This document shows positions 1 to 5,862 of a stretch of 7,990 bases of DNA, one piece after another. The notes beneath the pieces are model-generated. The model made no database searches, had not been told where the DNA came from, and saw only the letters and a program-made list of their open reading frames with translations. Made by a program: the position numbers and the translations under genes. Positions within the stretch are counted from its first letter, which is position 1; each line of letters opens with the position of its first letter. The stretch spans positions 1-7,990 of the forward strand of contig DAIQOP010000176.1 in assembly GCA_036787815.1 (NCBI GenBank). Direction: 5' to 3'. The stretch is from DATBAK01 sp036787815. GTDB lineage: Bacteria; Actinomycetota; Acidimicrobiia; IMCC26256; PALSA-610.

Positions 1-102
1 CTCCCGAACCTGCGGCTCGACCCCGACGAGCCGCCGCCGGTGATCGGGGGCTACGCGTTCCGCGGGCCCGACCGGATCCCGGTGCTGTTCGACCGGTCCT
101 GA
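1..102 (+). CDS. C-terminal end of a probable cytochrome P450 (5' end outside window)
   Basis: Frame 1 is open from the first base to a TGA at 100-102 and encodes 33 residues. It starts LPNLRLDPDEPPP and ends FRGPDRIPVLFDRS. The 'LPxLRLDPD...P...G..FR.P..LPV.FD' pattern matches the tail of many actinobacterial cytochrome P450s, the beta strands after the haem-binding Cys loop. The Cys loop itself would lie upstream of the window, so no catalytic residue can be checked. P450s are haem monooxygenases that take electrons from a ferredoxin or reductase partner, and none is visible here. Almost all third codon positions are G or C, which supports real coding. A degenerate 15-bp tandem repeat begins inside the last five codons and continues past the stop. 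The family call rests on a short tail and is tentative; that a coding end is present is much surer. Confidence 0.55.
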   Translation, partial: LPNLRLDPDEPPPVIGGYAFRGPDRIPVLFDRS

Positions 103-146
103 TCCAACCGCTCTGATCCGACCGTTCCCGATTCGACCGTTCCCGA
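88..146. repeat. Degenerate ~15-bp tandem array spanning a stop codon
   Basis: Four consecutive units can be read: TTCGACCGGTCCTGA (88-102), TCCAACCGCTCTGA (103-116, one base short), TCCGACCGTTCCCGA (117-131) and TTCGACCGTTCCCGA (132-146). The last two differ at a single base. The first unit is the end of the coding region upstream (Phe-Asp-Arg-Ser-stop), so the array looks as if it grew by tandem duplication of the gene's 3' end. No inverted symmetry or T-tract makes it an obvious terminator. Confidence 0.7.
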
Positions 147-227
147 TCGCCTGCCCGGTTCCTTCAACTGCGCCTTCTTGCGGCCGAAGAACAAGCAAGA
201 GTCCGGGCGGAGCCGGGAGGGTGAGCG

Positions 228-488
228 ATGAGCGCCAAGCGCGATTGGGAACGGGTGCGGTCACCGCACGCGCGATTCCTCGAAGGCCTGGAGGCCGCCG
301 TCGCCGCCCATCCGTCCGCGTACGGACGCGGAGGGGCCATCGACGGATCACGCCCGGAGAGGGCACGACTCAGCGTGGTCGACTCGACCACCGACAACGT
401 GATCCCCATGCCGACCGATCGAGGCTCGGAACGGCGCCGACCGCGCCCGAACCGTCGCCCCGATCGCGGCGGCTCACCCGCCGCCTGA
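228..488 (+). CDS. Small hypothetical protein, 86 aa
   Basis: I do not recognise this protein. The case for a real gene is the start: GGGAGG at 215-220 sits seven bases before the ATG, the best Shine-Dalgarno spacing in this part of the window, and third codon positions are mostly G or C. The N-terminal half (residues 1-35) is mixed and could form an amphipathic helix (ARFLEGLEAAVAAH). The middle contains VVDSTTDNVIPMP. The last 25 residues are rich in Arg and Pro and probably disordered. There is no signal peptide, membrane segment, Cys pair or known motif. It lies between the P450 end and a decayed minus-strand gene, and its 3' end overlaps that relic by 15 bases. It could be a lineage-specific small protein or a chance ORF in GC-rich DNA. 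Confidence 0.42.
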   Translation: MSAKRDWERVRSPHARFLEGLEAAVAAHPSAYGRGGAIDGSRPERARLSVVDSTTDNVIPMPTDRGSERRRPRPNRRPDRGGSPAA

Positions 489-717
489 GCTCGCTCGCCC
501 GGCGTGCCCCGCCGGCGGCGACGGCTCGCTGCCCATGAGCTGACGGAGCTGGGCGACCAGCGCGGCCGGCTCGTCTTTCACGCGGCGCCAGGTCGCCCAG
601 ACGATCCGGTATCCCGTCGCCCCGCGCGCTCTCGAACGCGATCTCGAGCTGCTCGCCCCGTAACACACCGGCAAGGTCGATCAACGTGCGCTCGGGCGTC
701 GTCGTCGGGAAGCGGCG
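474..717 (-). pseudogene. Relic of an AbiEi/DUF559-family protein: 5'-truncated, internally deleted, frameshifted
   Basis: Two parts of one protein family appear in two minus-strand frames. The upstream part (about 717 down to 620) reads RRFPTTTPERTLIDLAGVL, then LEIAFESAR. This is the 'TTPxRTLxDLAxVL...LExAxxxAxR' segment found in actinobacterial proteins annotated as AbiEi-type antitoxin domain or DUF559. From about 625 down to the TGA at 474, a frame shifted by one reads GYRIVWATWRRVKDEPAALV, then AQLRQLM, which is the classic end of the DUF559 (Vsr-like nuclease fold) domain. A complete family member would have a winged-helix N-terminus before the first part. It would also have roughly 100 or more residues, including most of the nuclease-like core, between the two parts; both are missing here. 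The two frames meet near the GCGCGGGGCGACGGG stretch, the likely deletion point. Neither part has a plausible start codon and ribosome binding site. I infer a dead gene; family membership is recognised from motifs only. Confidence 0.65.
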
Positions 718-749
718 GGGGGGAAGGGGACGGAACCGGGGGGTGGGGG
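718..749. other. G-rich tract with quadruplex potential between relic and hydrolase gene
   Basis: The plus strand has G runs of 6 (718-723), 4 (726-729), 6 (738-743) and 5 (745-749), separated by AA, an 8-base segment and a single T. It starts directly beside the TAA stop of the minus-strand hydrolase gene, so the transcript of that gene would be C-rich here and the template strand G-rich. The 8-base middle loop is slightly longer than the strict quadruplex rule allows. I see no intrinsic terminator in the region, so this tract may mark the transcript end, but that is speculation. Confidence 0.45.
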
Positions 750-1472
750 TTACGAGTTGCCGAACATCATGAGCCATTGCTCGCGGGTGCGGGGGCGGAA
801 GACGACGTTGCGGCGGCGGGTCTCGGCCATGGTGGCGGAGTCTTCGGGCGAGTAGTGATGGCCCGGGTAGAGCACCGTGTCGTCGGGGAGCACCGCGAGC
901 TTCTGCGTGATGCTGTCGTAGAGGGCCGCGGGGTCGCCGCCGGGCAGGTCGGTGCGTCCGCACCCGTCGAGGAACAGCGTGTCGCCCGACACGAGTCGCC
1001 CGTCGACCAGGAAGCACTGGCTCCCCGGCGTGTGGCCCGGCGTGTGCACGAGGGTGATCTCGATGTCGCCGACGGTCACCGTGTCGCCGCCGCGGTGGCG
1101 CACGAGATCCGATTCCGACGCGCCCGTGACCTTCATCACCCCGGCGGCTTCTTCGTGCTGCACGTGGATCTTCGCCGCGAACCGGTCGAGCGCGAGCAAC
1201 TCGCGCACGCCTTCGATCCGCCAGCCACCGAGGTCGCCGCCCACGTGGTCGGGGTGGTAGTGCGTGACGAGCACGCCGGTGAGCTGGAGACCGTCGGCGT
1301 CGAGGATGTCGACGAGCTCCTGCACGCGGTACGCGGGGTCGACGGCGACGGCCTCACCGCGCTCGCGATCGCCGATCAGGTAGCAGTAGTTGACCATCTG
1401 CTGCGCGATCGGGTCGTCACGCGCGAAGTCGTGACCGGCGAGCAGCTGGCGGAAGTAGAAGCGGTCGGTCAT
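750..1472 (-). CDS. Metallo-beta-lactamase-fold hydrolase, glyoxalase II / persulfide dioxygenase-like
   Basis: This 240-residue cytoplasmic protein carries the full metal site of the family: THYHPDH (His71, His73, Asp75, His76), His147 in HTPGHTPGS, Asp164 in SGDTLF and His205 in YPGHH. The segment GCGRTDLPGGDPAALYDSI (171-189) is typical of hydroxyacylglutathione-hydrolase-like and ETHE1-like enzymes. These hydrolyse thioesters (glyoxalase II) or oxidise persulfides. Actinobacteria usually use mycothiol rather than glutathione, so the natural thiol is uncertain. I chose the ATG at 1472 because the residues after it (MTDRFYFRQLLAG) begin the conserved domain. This ATG also overlaps the tag stop codon as ATGA (1469-1472), which indicates translational coupling; a longer reading to 1529 would run into tag. 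It is the second gene of a tag-hydrolase operon. The length fits a single-domain enzyme without a rhodanese fusion. The exact substrate cannot be read from the sequence. Confidence 0.88.
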   Translation of the reverse strand: MTDRFYFRQLLAGHDFARDDPIAQQMVNYCYLIGDRERGEAVAVDPAYRVQELVDILDADGLQLTGVLVTHYHPDHVGGDLGGWRIEGVRELLALDRFAAKIHVQHEEAAGVMKVTGASESDLVRHRGGDTVTVGDIEITLVHTPGHTPGSQCFLVDGRLVSGDTLFLDGCGRTDLPGGDPAALYDSITQKLAVLPDDTVLYPGHHYSPEDSATMAETRRRNVVFRPRTREQWLMMFGNS

Positions 1473-2008
1473 GAGCGTGCGGTCATCCAGGGTGGGTCCA
1501 ACGCGGCGATGCGTTGCGCGACCGGGCACGAGGGATCGTGCGCGCCCGGAAGGTATCCGGTGCTCATGAGGAACTCACCCGTCACCTCCGGCCCGGTGAA
1601 CCGGAACGTCGACTTGAACAACTTCACCCATTGCTCCTTGCCGAGCGGGTGGTGTGCGTCGAGCCAGTTGGCGAAGGAGCCGTGCTCGACCCGCAGCCCT
1701 TCGACGATCTGCGCGTTCGCGATCGCGGCGTCGACCTTGGCGCGGTTGCGGATGATGCCCGCGTCGGCGAGGAGGCGCTCGCGGTCGTCGGGGCCGAATC
1801 GGGCGACGACTTCGGGGTCGAAACCCGAGAACGCAGCGGAGAACGCGGCGCGCTTCTTCAAGACGGTGAGCCACGACAACCCGGCCTGGTTGATCTCGAG
1901 CACGAGCCGCTCGAAGAGCACGGCGTCGTCGCGGGTGGGGAAGCCGTACTCGTCGTCGTGGTAGGGCCCGTGCCACGGGTCGGAGGGGGCGAGCTCGCAG
2001 TAGCTCAT
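1469..2008 (-). CDS. tag: 3-methyladenine DNA glycosylase I
   Basis: This 179-residue enzyme removes 3-methyladenine from alkylated DNA, starting base excision repair. The match to E. coli Tag is clear at every key position I can compare. The zinc-binding set is present (Cys4, His17, His157 and Cys161 in HDPSC, equivalent to HxxxC at the E. coli C-terminus). So are the base-recognition residues Tyr16, Glu38 and Trp46, the latter two flanking the QAGLSW signature (41-46). The motif LTVLKKR follows at 47-53 and DAGIIRNRAKV at 82-92. It is slightly shorter than E. coli Tag because the region before the helix containing FKSTFRFTGP is more compact. The ATG at 2008 is fixed by the position of Cys4. 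Its stop overlaps the start of the downstream hydrolase gene, so the two are probably co-transcribed. It diverges from the molybdopterin oxidoreductase gene across a short 91-bp gap. A DNA-repair role is firm; regulation is unknown. Confidence 0.95.
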   Translation of the reverse strand: MSYCELAPSDPWHGPYHDDEYGFPTRDDAVLFERLVLEINQAGLSWLTVLKKRAAFSAAFSGFDPEVVARFGPDDRERLLADAGIIRNRAKVDAAIANAQIVEGLRVEHGSFANWLDAHHPLGKEQWVKLFKSTFRFTGPEVTGEFLMSTGYLPGAHDPSCPVAQRIAALDPPWMTARS

Positions 2009-2099
2009 GGGTCTCGGAGAGTATCGGGCCCGCTCGGGAGCGCGTACGGTGGCGACCGGCCGGCGGCTCGACGTTCGGCCTCGACCGGGGGGACCTCGA
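2009..2099. promoter_or_regulatory. Divergent promoter region between tag and the oxidoreductase gene
   Basis: This 91-bp gap must hold signals for both genes. On the minus strand, GATACT (2020-2025) matches four of six positions of a -10 box; transcription from it would begin about five bases before the tag ATG, giving an almost leaderless message. On the plus strand, TACGGT (2045-2050) has the TAnnnT form of actinobacterial -10 boxes. No convincing -35 element accompanies either. GGGGGGA at 2087-2093, six bases before the ATG at 2100, is a good ribosome binding site for the oxidoreductase. I see no clear operator or riboswitch. Confidence 0.35.
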
Positions 2100-4334
2100 A
2101 TGACGATCGCGTTCTCCACCTGCCCGTTGTGCGAAGCCACGTGCGGGCTCGAGCTGCACGTGGAGGGCGGCGAGGTCGCGCTCGTACGGGGCGACCGCGA
2201 CGACGTCTTCAGCCACGGGTACCTCTGCCCCAAGGGCACCGCGATCCGAGCCCTCGACGCCGATCCCGACCGGCTGCGGGTCCCGCAGATCCGCGTCGGC
2301 GACCAGTGGCACGACGCGAGCTGGGACGCCGCGTTCGAGCTGATCGACGAGAACCTCTCCCGCATCGTCGCGGAGCACGGTCCCGATGCGCTCGGTGTAT
2401 ACCTCGGCAACCCCACGGCCCACAACCTGTCGGGGCTGCTCTACAACCGCGTGCTGCTCCAGGCCGCGCGCACCAAGAACGTGTTCTCCGCGAGCACCGT
2501 CGACCAGATGCCGAAGCAGGTCTCGGCCGGCCTCATGTTCGGCGGCGCCCTCAGCATTCCCGTTCCCGACGTCGACCGCACCGACTACCTCCTCGTGCTC
2601 GGCGCCAACCCGTTCGCGTCGAACGGGAGCTTGATGACGGCACCCGACATCCCGGGCCGGTTGCGCGCGCTGCGCACGCGCGGCGGGCGGCTGGTGGTCA
2701 TCGACCCGCGCCGCTCGAAGACGGCCGAAGAGGCCGACGAACACTGCTTCATCCGGCCCGGCACCGACGCGCACTTCCTCGCCGCGCTCGCACAGGTGAT
2801 CTTTGCCGACGGTCTCGTCGACCTCGGGACGGTCGGCGCGTGGGTCACCGGTGTGGCGGAGGCACGCGCGGCCGTCGGGCCGTTCACGCCGGAGATCGTG
2901 GCACCGGTGTGTGGCATCCCCGCCGAGACGATCCGGCGCATCGCGCGTGAGCTGGCGGCCGCGCCGACTGCAGCGGTCTACGGGCGCATCGGCACGTGCA
3001 CGCAGGAGTTCGGCACGCTCGCGTCGTGGCTCGTCGACGTGCTCAACGTGATCACCGGCAATCTCGACCGGCCGGGCGGCGCGATGTTCGCGAAGCCCGC
3101 GACGGGCCCGTCGACCACGGGCGCGCCCGGTCGCGGCCACGGTGTCCGCTTCGGCCGCCGTCGGTCGCGCGTGCGCGATCTGCCCGAGTTCTACGGAGAG
3201 ATGCCGACGGTGTGCTTCGCGGAGGAGATCGAGACACCGGGCGAGGGCCAGATCCGCGCGGTGCTCACGGTCGCCGGAAACCCGGTGGTGTCCAACCCCG
3301 ACGCGCGGCGTCTCGATCGTGCGTTCGCGTCGCTCGACTTCATGGTGAGCGTCGACATCTACCGCAACGAGACAACCCGGCACGCGAACGTGATCCTGCC
3401 GCCCGAGCGGATCCTCGCGCGCGGGCATTACGACGTTGCGCTGCTGTCGCTCGCGATCCACAACGTCGCGAACTACTCACCGCCCGTCTTCGAGCTCGAG
3501 CCCGGCGAGATGCCCGAGTGGCAGATCATGTTGCGCCTGGCCGCCATCGCCGGAGGGCAGGGCGCGCACGCCGACATCGGTGCGCTCGACGACCTGGTGG
3601 TCGGCGACCTGGTGCGCAGGGCGGTGACGCGCAGCGGCGGCCCGGTCGAGGGGCGCGACGCCGACGATCTGATCGCGACGCTCGCGCCGCGCCGGGGGCC
3701 GGAGCGCCTCCTCGACCTCATGCTCCGCACCGGACCGTACGGCGACGGCTTCGGCGCCGATCCTGCGGGCTTGTCGTTGCAGACGCTGCTCGACCATCCG
3801 CACGGTGTCGACCTCGGGCCGCTCGCACCGCGGATCCCGGAGTGCCTGCGCACGCCGTCGGGCATGGTCGAGCTCGCCCCCGAACCGCTCGTCGACGACG
3901 TCGCGCGCCTCCGCGGGTCGCTCGCCGAGCATCGGGACGGCTCCCTCGTGCTCGTCGGCCGCCGCGATCTGCGCTCCAACAACTCGTGGATGCACAACGT
4001 CGACGTGTTGGTGAAGGGCAAGGAACGCTGCACCGTGCACGTGCATCCCGACGACGCGTCCCGTGCCGGCATCGCCGACGGTGCCGCGGTGGTGGTGACC
4101 TCGAGCACCGGGTGTGTGGAGCTCCCGGCCGAGGTGACCGACGCGATCATGCCGGGGGTCGTGAGCATTCCCCACGGTTGGGGTCACGACGCCGAAGGCA
4201 CGCAGATGACGATCGCCGGGCGCCGGCCGGGCGTGAACAGCAACGTGCTCGCGGGCACCGACCGTTTCGATCCGCTCTCGGGCAACGCCGTGCTCAACGG
4301 AATAGCCGTGAGCATCACGTCGCGCGCTCGGTGA
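2100..4334 (+). CDS. Molybdopterin-dependent oxidoreductase, DMSO-reductase superfamily (formate-dehydrogenase-like)
   Basis: This 744-residue enzyme has the standard domain order. An N-terminal [4Fe-4S] domain carries Cys8, Cys11, Cys15 and Cys43 (CPLCEATC...GYLCPKG), with Lys45 as the usual residue between cluster and pterin. Next are the molybdopterin domains, with GALSIPVPDVDRTDYLLVLG (149-168), the GxNP turn, and GRLVVIDPRRSKTAEEAD near 200-215. The C-terminal dinucleotide-binding domain covers about residues 620-744 (RDLRSNNSWMHN, HVHPDDASRAGIADG, PHGWGH, NVLAGTDRFDPLSGN). By alignment with E. coli formate dehydrogenase H, its selenocysteine 140 falls on Asp135 here, so the metal ligand may be Asp. 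There is no Tat signal, so it is probably cytoplasmic, and no electron-transfer or chaperone subunit is adjacent. The ATG at 2100 starts just before the Fe-S motif and has a good ribosome binding site. It resembles uncharacterised actinobacterial homologues often labelled BisC- or Fdh-like. The substrate is unknown. Confidence 0.88.
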   Translation: MTIAFSTCPLCEATCGLELHVEGGEVALVRGDRDDVFSHGYLCPKGTAIRALDADPDRLRVPQIRVGDQWHDASWDAAFELIDENLSRIVAEHGPDALGVYLGNPTAHNLSGLLYNRVLLQAARTKNVFSASTVDQMPKQVSAGLMFGGALSIPVPDVDRTDYLLVLGANPFASNGSLMTAPDIPGRLRALRTRGGRLVVIDPRRSKTAEEADEHCFIRPGTDAHFLAALAQVIFADGLVDLGTVGAWVTGVAEARAAVGPFTPEIVAPVCGIPAETIRRIARELAAAPTAAVYGRIGTCTQEFGTLASWLVDVLNVITGNLDRPGGAMFAKPATGPSTTGAPGRGHGVRFGRRRSRVRDLPEFYGEMPTVCFAEEIETPGEGQIRAVLTVAGNPVVSNPDARRLDRAFASLDFMVSVDIYRNETTRHANVILPPERILARGHYDVALLSLAIHNVANYSPPVFELEPGEMPEWQIMLRLAAIAGGQGAHADIGALDDLVVGDLVRRAVTRSGGPVEGRDADDLIATLAPRRGPERLLDLMLRTGPYGDGFGADPAGLSLQTLLDHPHGVDLGPLAPRIPECLRTPSGMVELAPEPLVDDVARLRGSLAEHRDGSLVLVGRRDLRSNNSWMHNVDVLVKGKERCTVHVHPDDASRAGIADGAAVVVTSSTGCVELPAEVTDAIMPGVVSIPHGWGHDAEGTQMTIAGRRPGVNSNVLAGTDRFDPLSGNAVLNGIAVSITSRAR

Positions 4335-4361
4335 CGCTCACTGCGACGACGCTCGCTGCGC
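4332..4361. repeat. Two-unit 15-bp tandem duplication starting at a stop codon
   Basis: TGACGCTCACTGCGA (4332-4346) is followed directly by CGACGCTCGCTGCGC (4347-4361); 12 of 15 positions agree. The first unit begins with the TGA of the oxidoreductase gene. The rest of the convergent gap to 4436 holds GCTCGC-type direct repeats (4393-4408) and a GCGCCGGCGC palindrome (4358-4367). I found no hairpin followed by a T-tract for either converging gene. Confidence 0.5.
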
Positions 4362-4436
4362 CGGCGCGGGATGGGAGCTGGCCGGGTCGCGTGCTCGCTC
4401 CGCTCGCCGCCGTGCGAGGGGATGGAAGCGAATGCG

Positions 4437-5750
4437 TCAGCCCATGCCGACGATGGGGCTCGGCGGCCGTCCGCCACCGAGGCCGCCGAGGAACTCCGCG
4501 TCGCCGAAGCTGAAGATGCCGCCGTCGGACGCGACGAACCGGTAACCCGAGCCCGTGGGCGAGGTTGTCATGCCGACGATCGGGCTCTGCAGGTGCAGCG
4601 CGCCGGTGGAGCCGTGGAAGCGCGCGTCGCCGAAGCTGAAGATGCCGCCGTCGGACGCGACGAGCCAGTAGCCCTTCCCGGTCTTGGTGGGAGCCATCCC
4701 GACGATCGGTTCGTTCAGATGCAGCGCTCCCGTCGATCCCCAGAAGCGCGCGTCGCCGAAGCTGAAGATGCCACCGTCGGCGGCGACGAACCAGTATCCG
4801 TGCCCGGCACGCGTCGATGCCATGCCCACAACCGGTTGTTGCAGGTGGAGGTGGCCGGTCGATCCGTAGAACGACGCGGCACCGAAGGTGAACACGCCAC
4901 CGTCGCGGCCGAGAAGCCAATAGCCGGCGCGATCGGGCTTCCGCGTCATCCCGACGACCGGTTGCGCGAGGTGGGCGCCCGAGAGGTCGCCGTGGAAGCC
5001 GGCGTTGCCGTACGCGTGCACGCCACCGGCCGCGTCGACGAGCCAGTAGCCGTCGTGCGCGTTCGTCGAGGGAAGGAACTTGTCGGCCACGAGCACACCC
5101 TGATCGGGAAGCTCGTCGACCGGGTCGGTCTGGGTCTTGGGCACGACCCCGGCGTTCCAGATCAACCGGGGAGCGTTCCCCAACGCCGTTTCCGAATAGG
5201 TGAGCGCGAGCGCGGTTCCGCTCGCGGCGAACCCGGCGGGCGAGACCGTCGTCCACGTGCTGCTGTCGCACGTCGGCGTCGCGACCAACACGCCCTTCGG
5301 GGCGCCGTGGCTGTCGAACACACCGGCCACCAGCAGGTCGAATCCGTCGCAACCGTTGCTCGGGTTGTTGTCGGTGTCGATCTCGCTCGCGAGGCTGTCG
5401 AACGTGGCGGCGTCGACGGCGTGCGTGAGCGTGACGCTGAGGCGCCAGGTCGAGGTCTGGCAGTCGTAGGTCAGCCGGTACGCGATCGCGTCGATCGGAG
5501 CGTCGCCGGCGGGATCGGTGTAGTCGCGCTGCCAGCAGAGCGAGAACGGAACGATGGCAGCGGCCGTCGGGCCGCCTGCGCCGGCGGTCGACGCCAGTTT
5601 CCGAATCGTCGTGGCGGCAGCGCGCAGGTTGGTCGCCGCTCGCGGAGATGTTGCGGACGCCGACGGCCGTGACGCACCGACCGCGCCCGCGCTGCCGAGC
5701 GCGATCGCGAGCGCGATGCACAGCGCGACAGGAACCCGGCGAAACGCCAT
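4437..5750 (-). CDS. Secreted protein with five C-terminal GYW/DGGIFSFGDA repeats
   Basis: This 437-residue protein begins with a signal peptide: Arg4-Arg5, a hydrophobic core (VALCIALAIALG) and a likely cut after Ala26. Residues about 70-225 form an N-terminal domain with paired Cys residues. It includes SLCWQRDYTDPAGDA and DTDNNPSNGCDGFDLLVAG, an acidic Asp/Asn-rich loop that might bind calcium. From residue 234 to the end there are five repeats of 42 residues (the last only 36) with consensus GYWLVAxDGGIFSFGDAxFxGSTGxLHLxxPIVGM. This pattern recurs in secreted proteins of Acidimicrobiia-like actinobacteria and suggests a beta-propeller or related all-beta fold, possibly binding ligands at the surface. 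The function is unknown. I chose the ATG at 5750 because it starts the signal peptide and has GGAAGG at 5759-5764, eight bases upstream; a longer reading would add a charged stretch before the signal. It converges with the oxidoreductase gene. Confidence 0.82.
   Translation of the reverse strand: MAFRRVPVALCIALAIALGSAGAVGASRPSASATSPRAATNLRAAATTIRKLASTAGAGGPTAAAIVPFSLCWQRDYTDPAGDAPIDAIAYRLTYDCQTSTWRLSVTLTHAVDAATFDSLASEIDTDNNPSNGCDGFDLLVAGVFDSHGAPKGVLVATPTCDSSTWTTVSPAGFAASGTALALTYSETALGNAPRLIWNAGVVPKTQTDPVDELPDQGVLVADKFLPSTNAHDGYWLVDAAGGVHAYGNAGFHGDLSGAHLAQPVVGMTRKPDRAGYWLLGRDGGVFTFGAASFYGSTGHLHLQQPVVGMASTRAGHGYWFVAADGGIFSFGDARFWGSTGALHLNEPIVGMAPTKTGKGYWLVASDGGIFSFGDARFHGSTGALHLQSPIVGMTTSPTGSGYRFVASDGGIFSFGDAEFLGGLGGGRPPSPIVGMG
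4440..5051 (-). repeat. Five intragenic 126-bp tandem repeats
   Basis: In reading order the units run about 5051-4926, 4925-4800, 4799-4674, 4673-4548 and 4547-4440 (the last is 36 codons). The first two differ from the rest at many positions (for example GGVHAYGNAGF and GGVFTFGAASF). The last three share the identical core DGGIFSFGDA. At DNA level the segment AAGCTGAAGATGCC (plus-strand reading) recurs in each of these three, and the two rightmost units in protein order also share the following CGCCGTCGGACGCGACGA. This indicates recent expansion or gene conversion at the C-terminal end. Confidence 0.85.
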
Positions 5751-5768
5751 GGAGGCCACCTTCCGACG

Positions 5769-5800
5769 GGGCGCCGCAGTCGGGCGCCCGGTTCGCGAAC
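5769..5800 (-). promoter_or_regulatory. Hairpin plus perfect palindrome in the leader of the secreted-protein gene
   Basis: GGGCGCC (5769-5775) and GGCGCCC (5783-5789) form a 7-bp GC stem with a 7-base loop. Its near edge lies 18 bases before the start codon at 5750. Directly next to it is the perfect 10-bp palindrome GTTCGCGAAC (5791-5800). If transcription starts upstream of 5800, the hairpin would be in the 5' leader, where it could affect translation. The palindrome could be a protein-binding site. It is not a canonical actinobacterial SOS box, which has the opposite arm order (GAAC...GTTC). In such GC-rich DNA, short stems arise easily by chance. Confidence 0.35.
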
Positions 5801-5862
5801 AGATCACGGGGCTGCGTGACCTCCCCACAACCTAGTGGCGTGGTCCATGGGCCCCGGCCTCA

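Noticed and set aside
175..191. Hairpin TTCTT-GCGGCCG-AAGAA as terminator after the P450 end
   Set aside because: Only five base pairs, mostly A-T, with no T-tract; too weak to call.
370..1017. Intact 215-residue minus-strand protein containing the AbiEi-like motif
   Set aside because: Its N-terminal 90 or so residues are the out-of-frame reading of the hydrolase gene and its C-terminus runs out of frame with the DUF559-like end; only about 35 residues look like the family.
504..1964. Long plus-strand open frame of 486 codons opposite tag and the hydrolase gene
   Set aside because: It is the antisense shadow of two well-supported minus-strand genes; the protein has no recognisable domain, and such open frames are expected in GC-rich DNA.
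2007..2099. Extended start for the oxidoreductase with an Arg-Arg pair, considered as a Tat signal
   Set aside because: The 31 extra residues have no hydrophobic stretch, the Fe-S motif starts right after the ATG at 2100, and that ATG has a good ribosome binding site.
1575..3461. Minus-strand open frame of 628 codons across tag and the oxidoreductase gene
   Set aside because: It crosses two divergent genes with clear motifs, and its product is Arg-rich shadow sequence.
4358..4367. Palindrome GCGCCGGCGC as a bidirectional terminator
   Set aside because: A perfect palindrome but only 10 bp, with no loop and no T-tract on either strand; expected by chance at this base composition.
4315..5828. 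Several Arg-rich frames overlapping the secreted-protein gene on both strands
   Set aside because: They repeat with the 126-bp period of the real gene and have no start signals or known domains; shadows.
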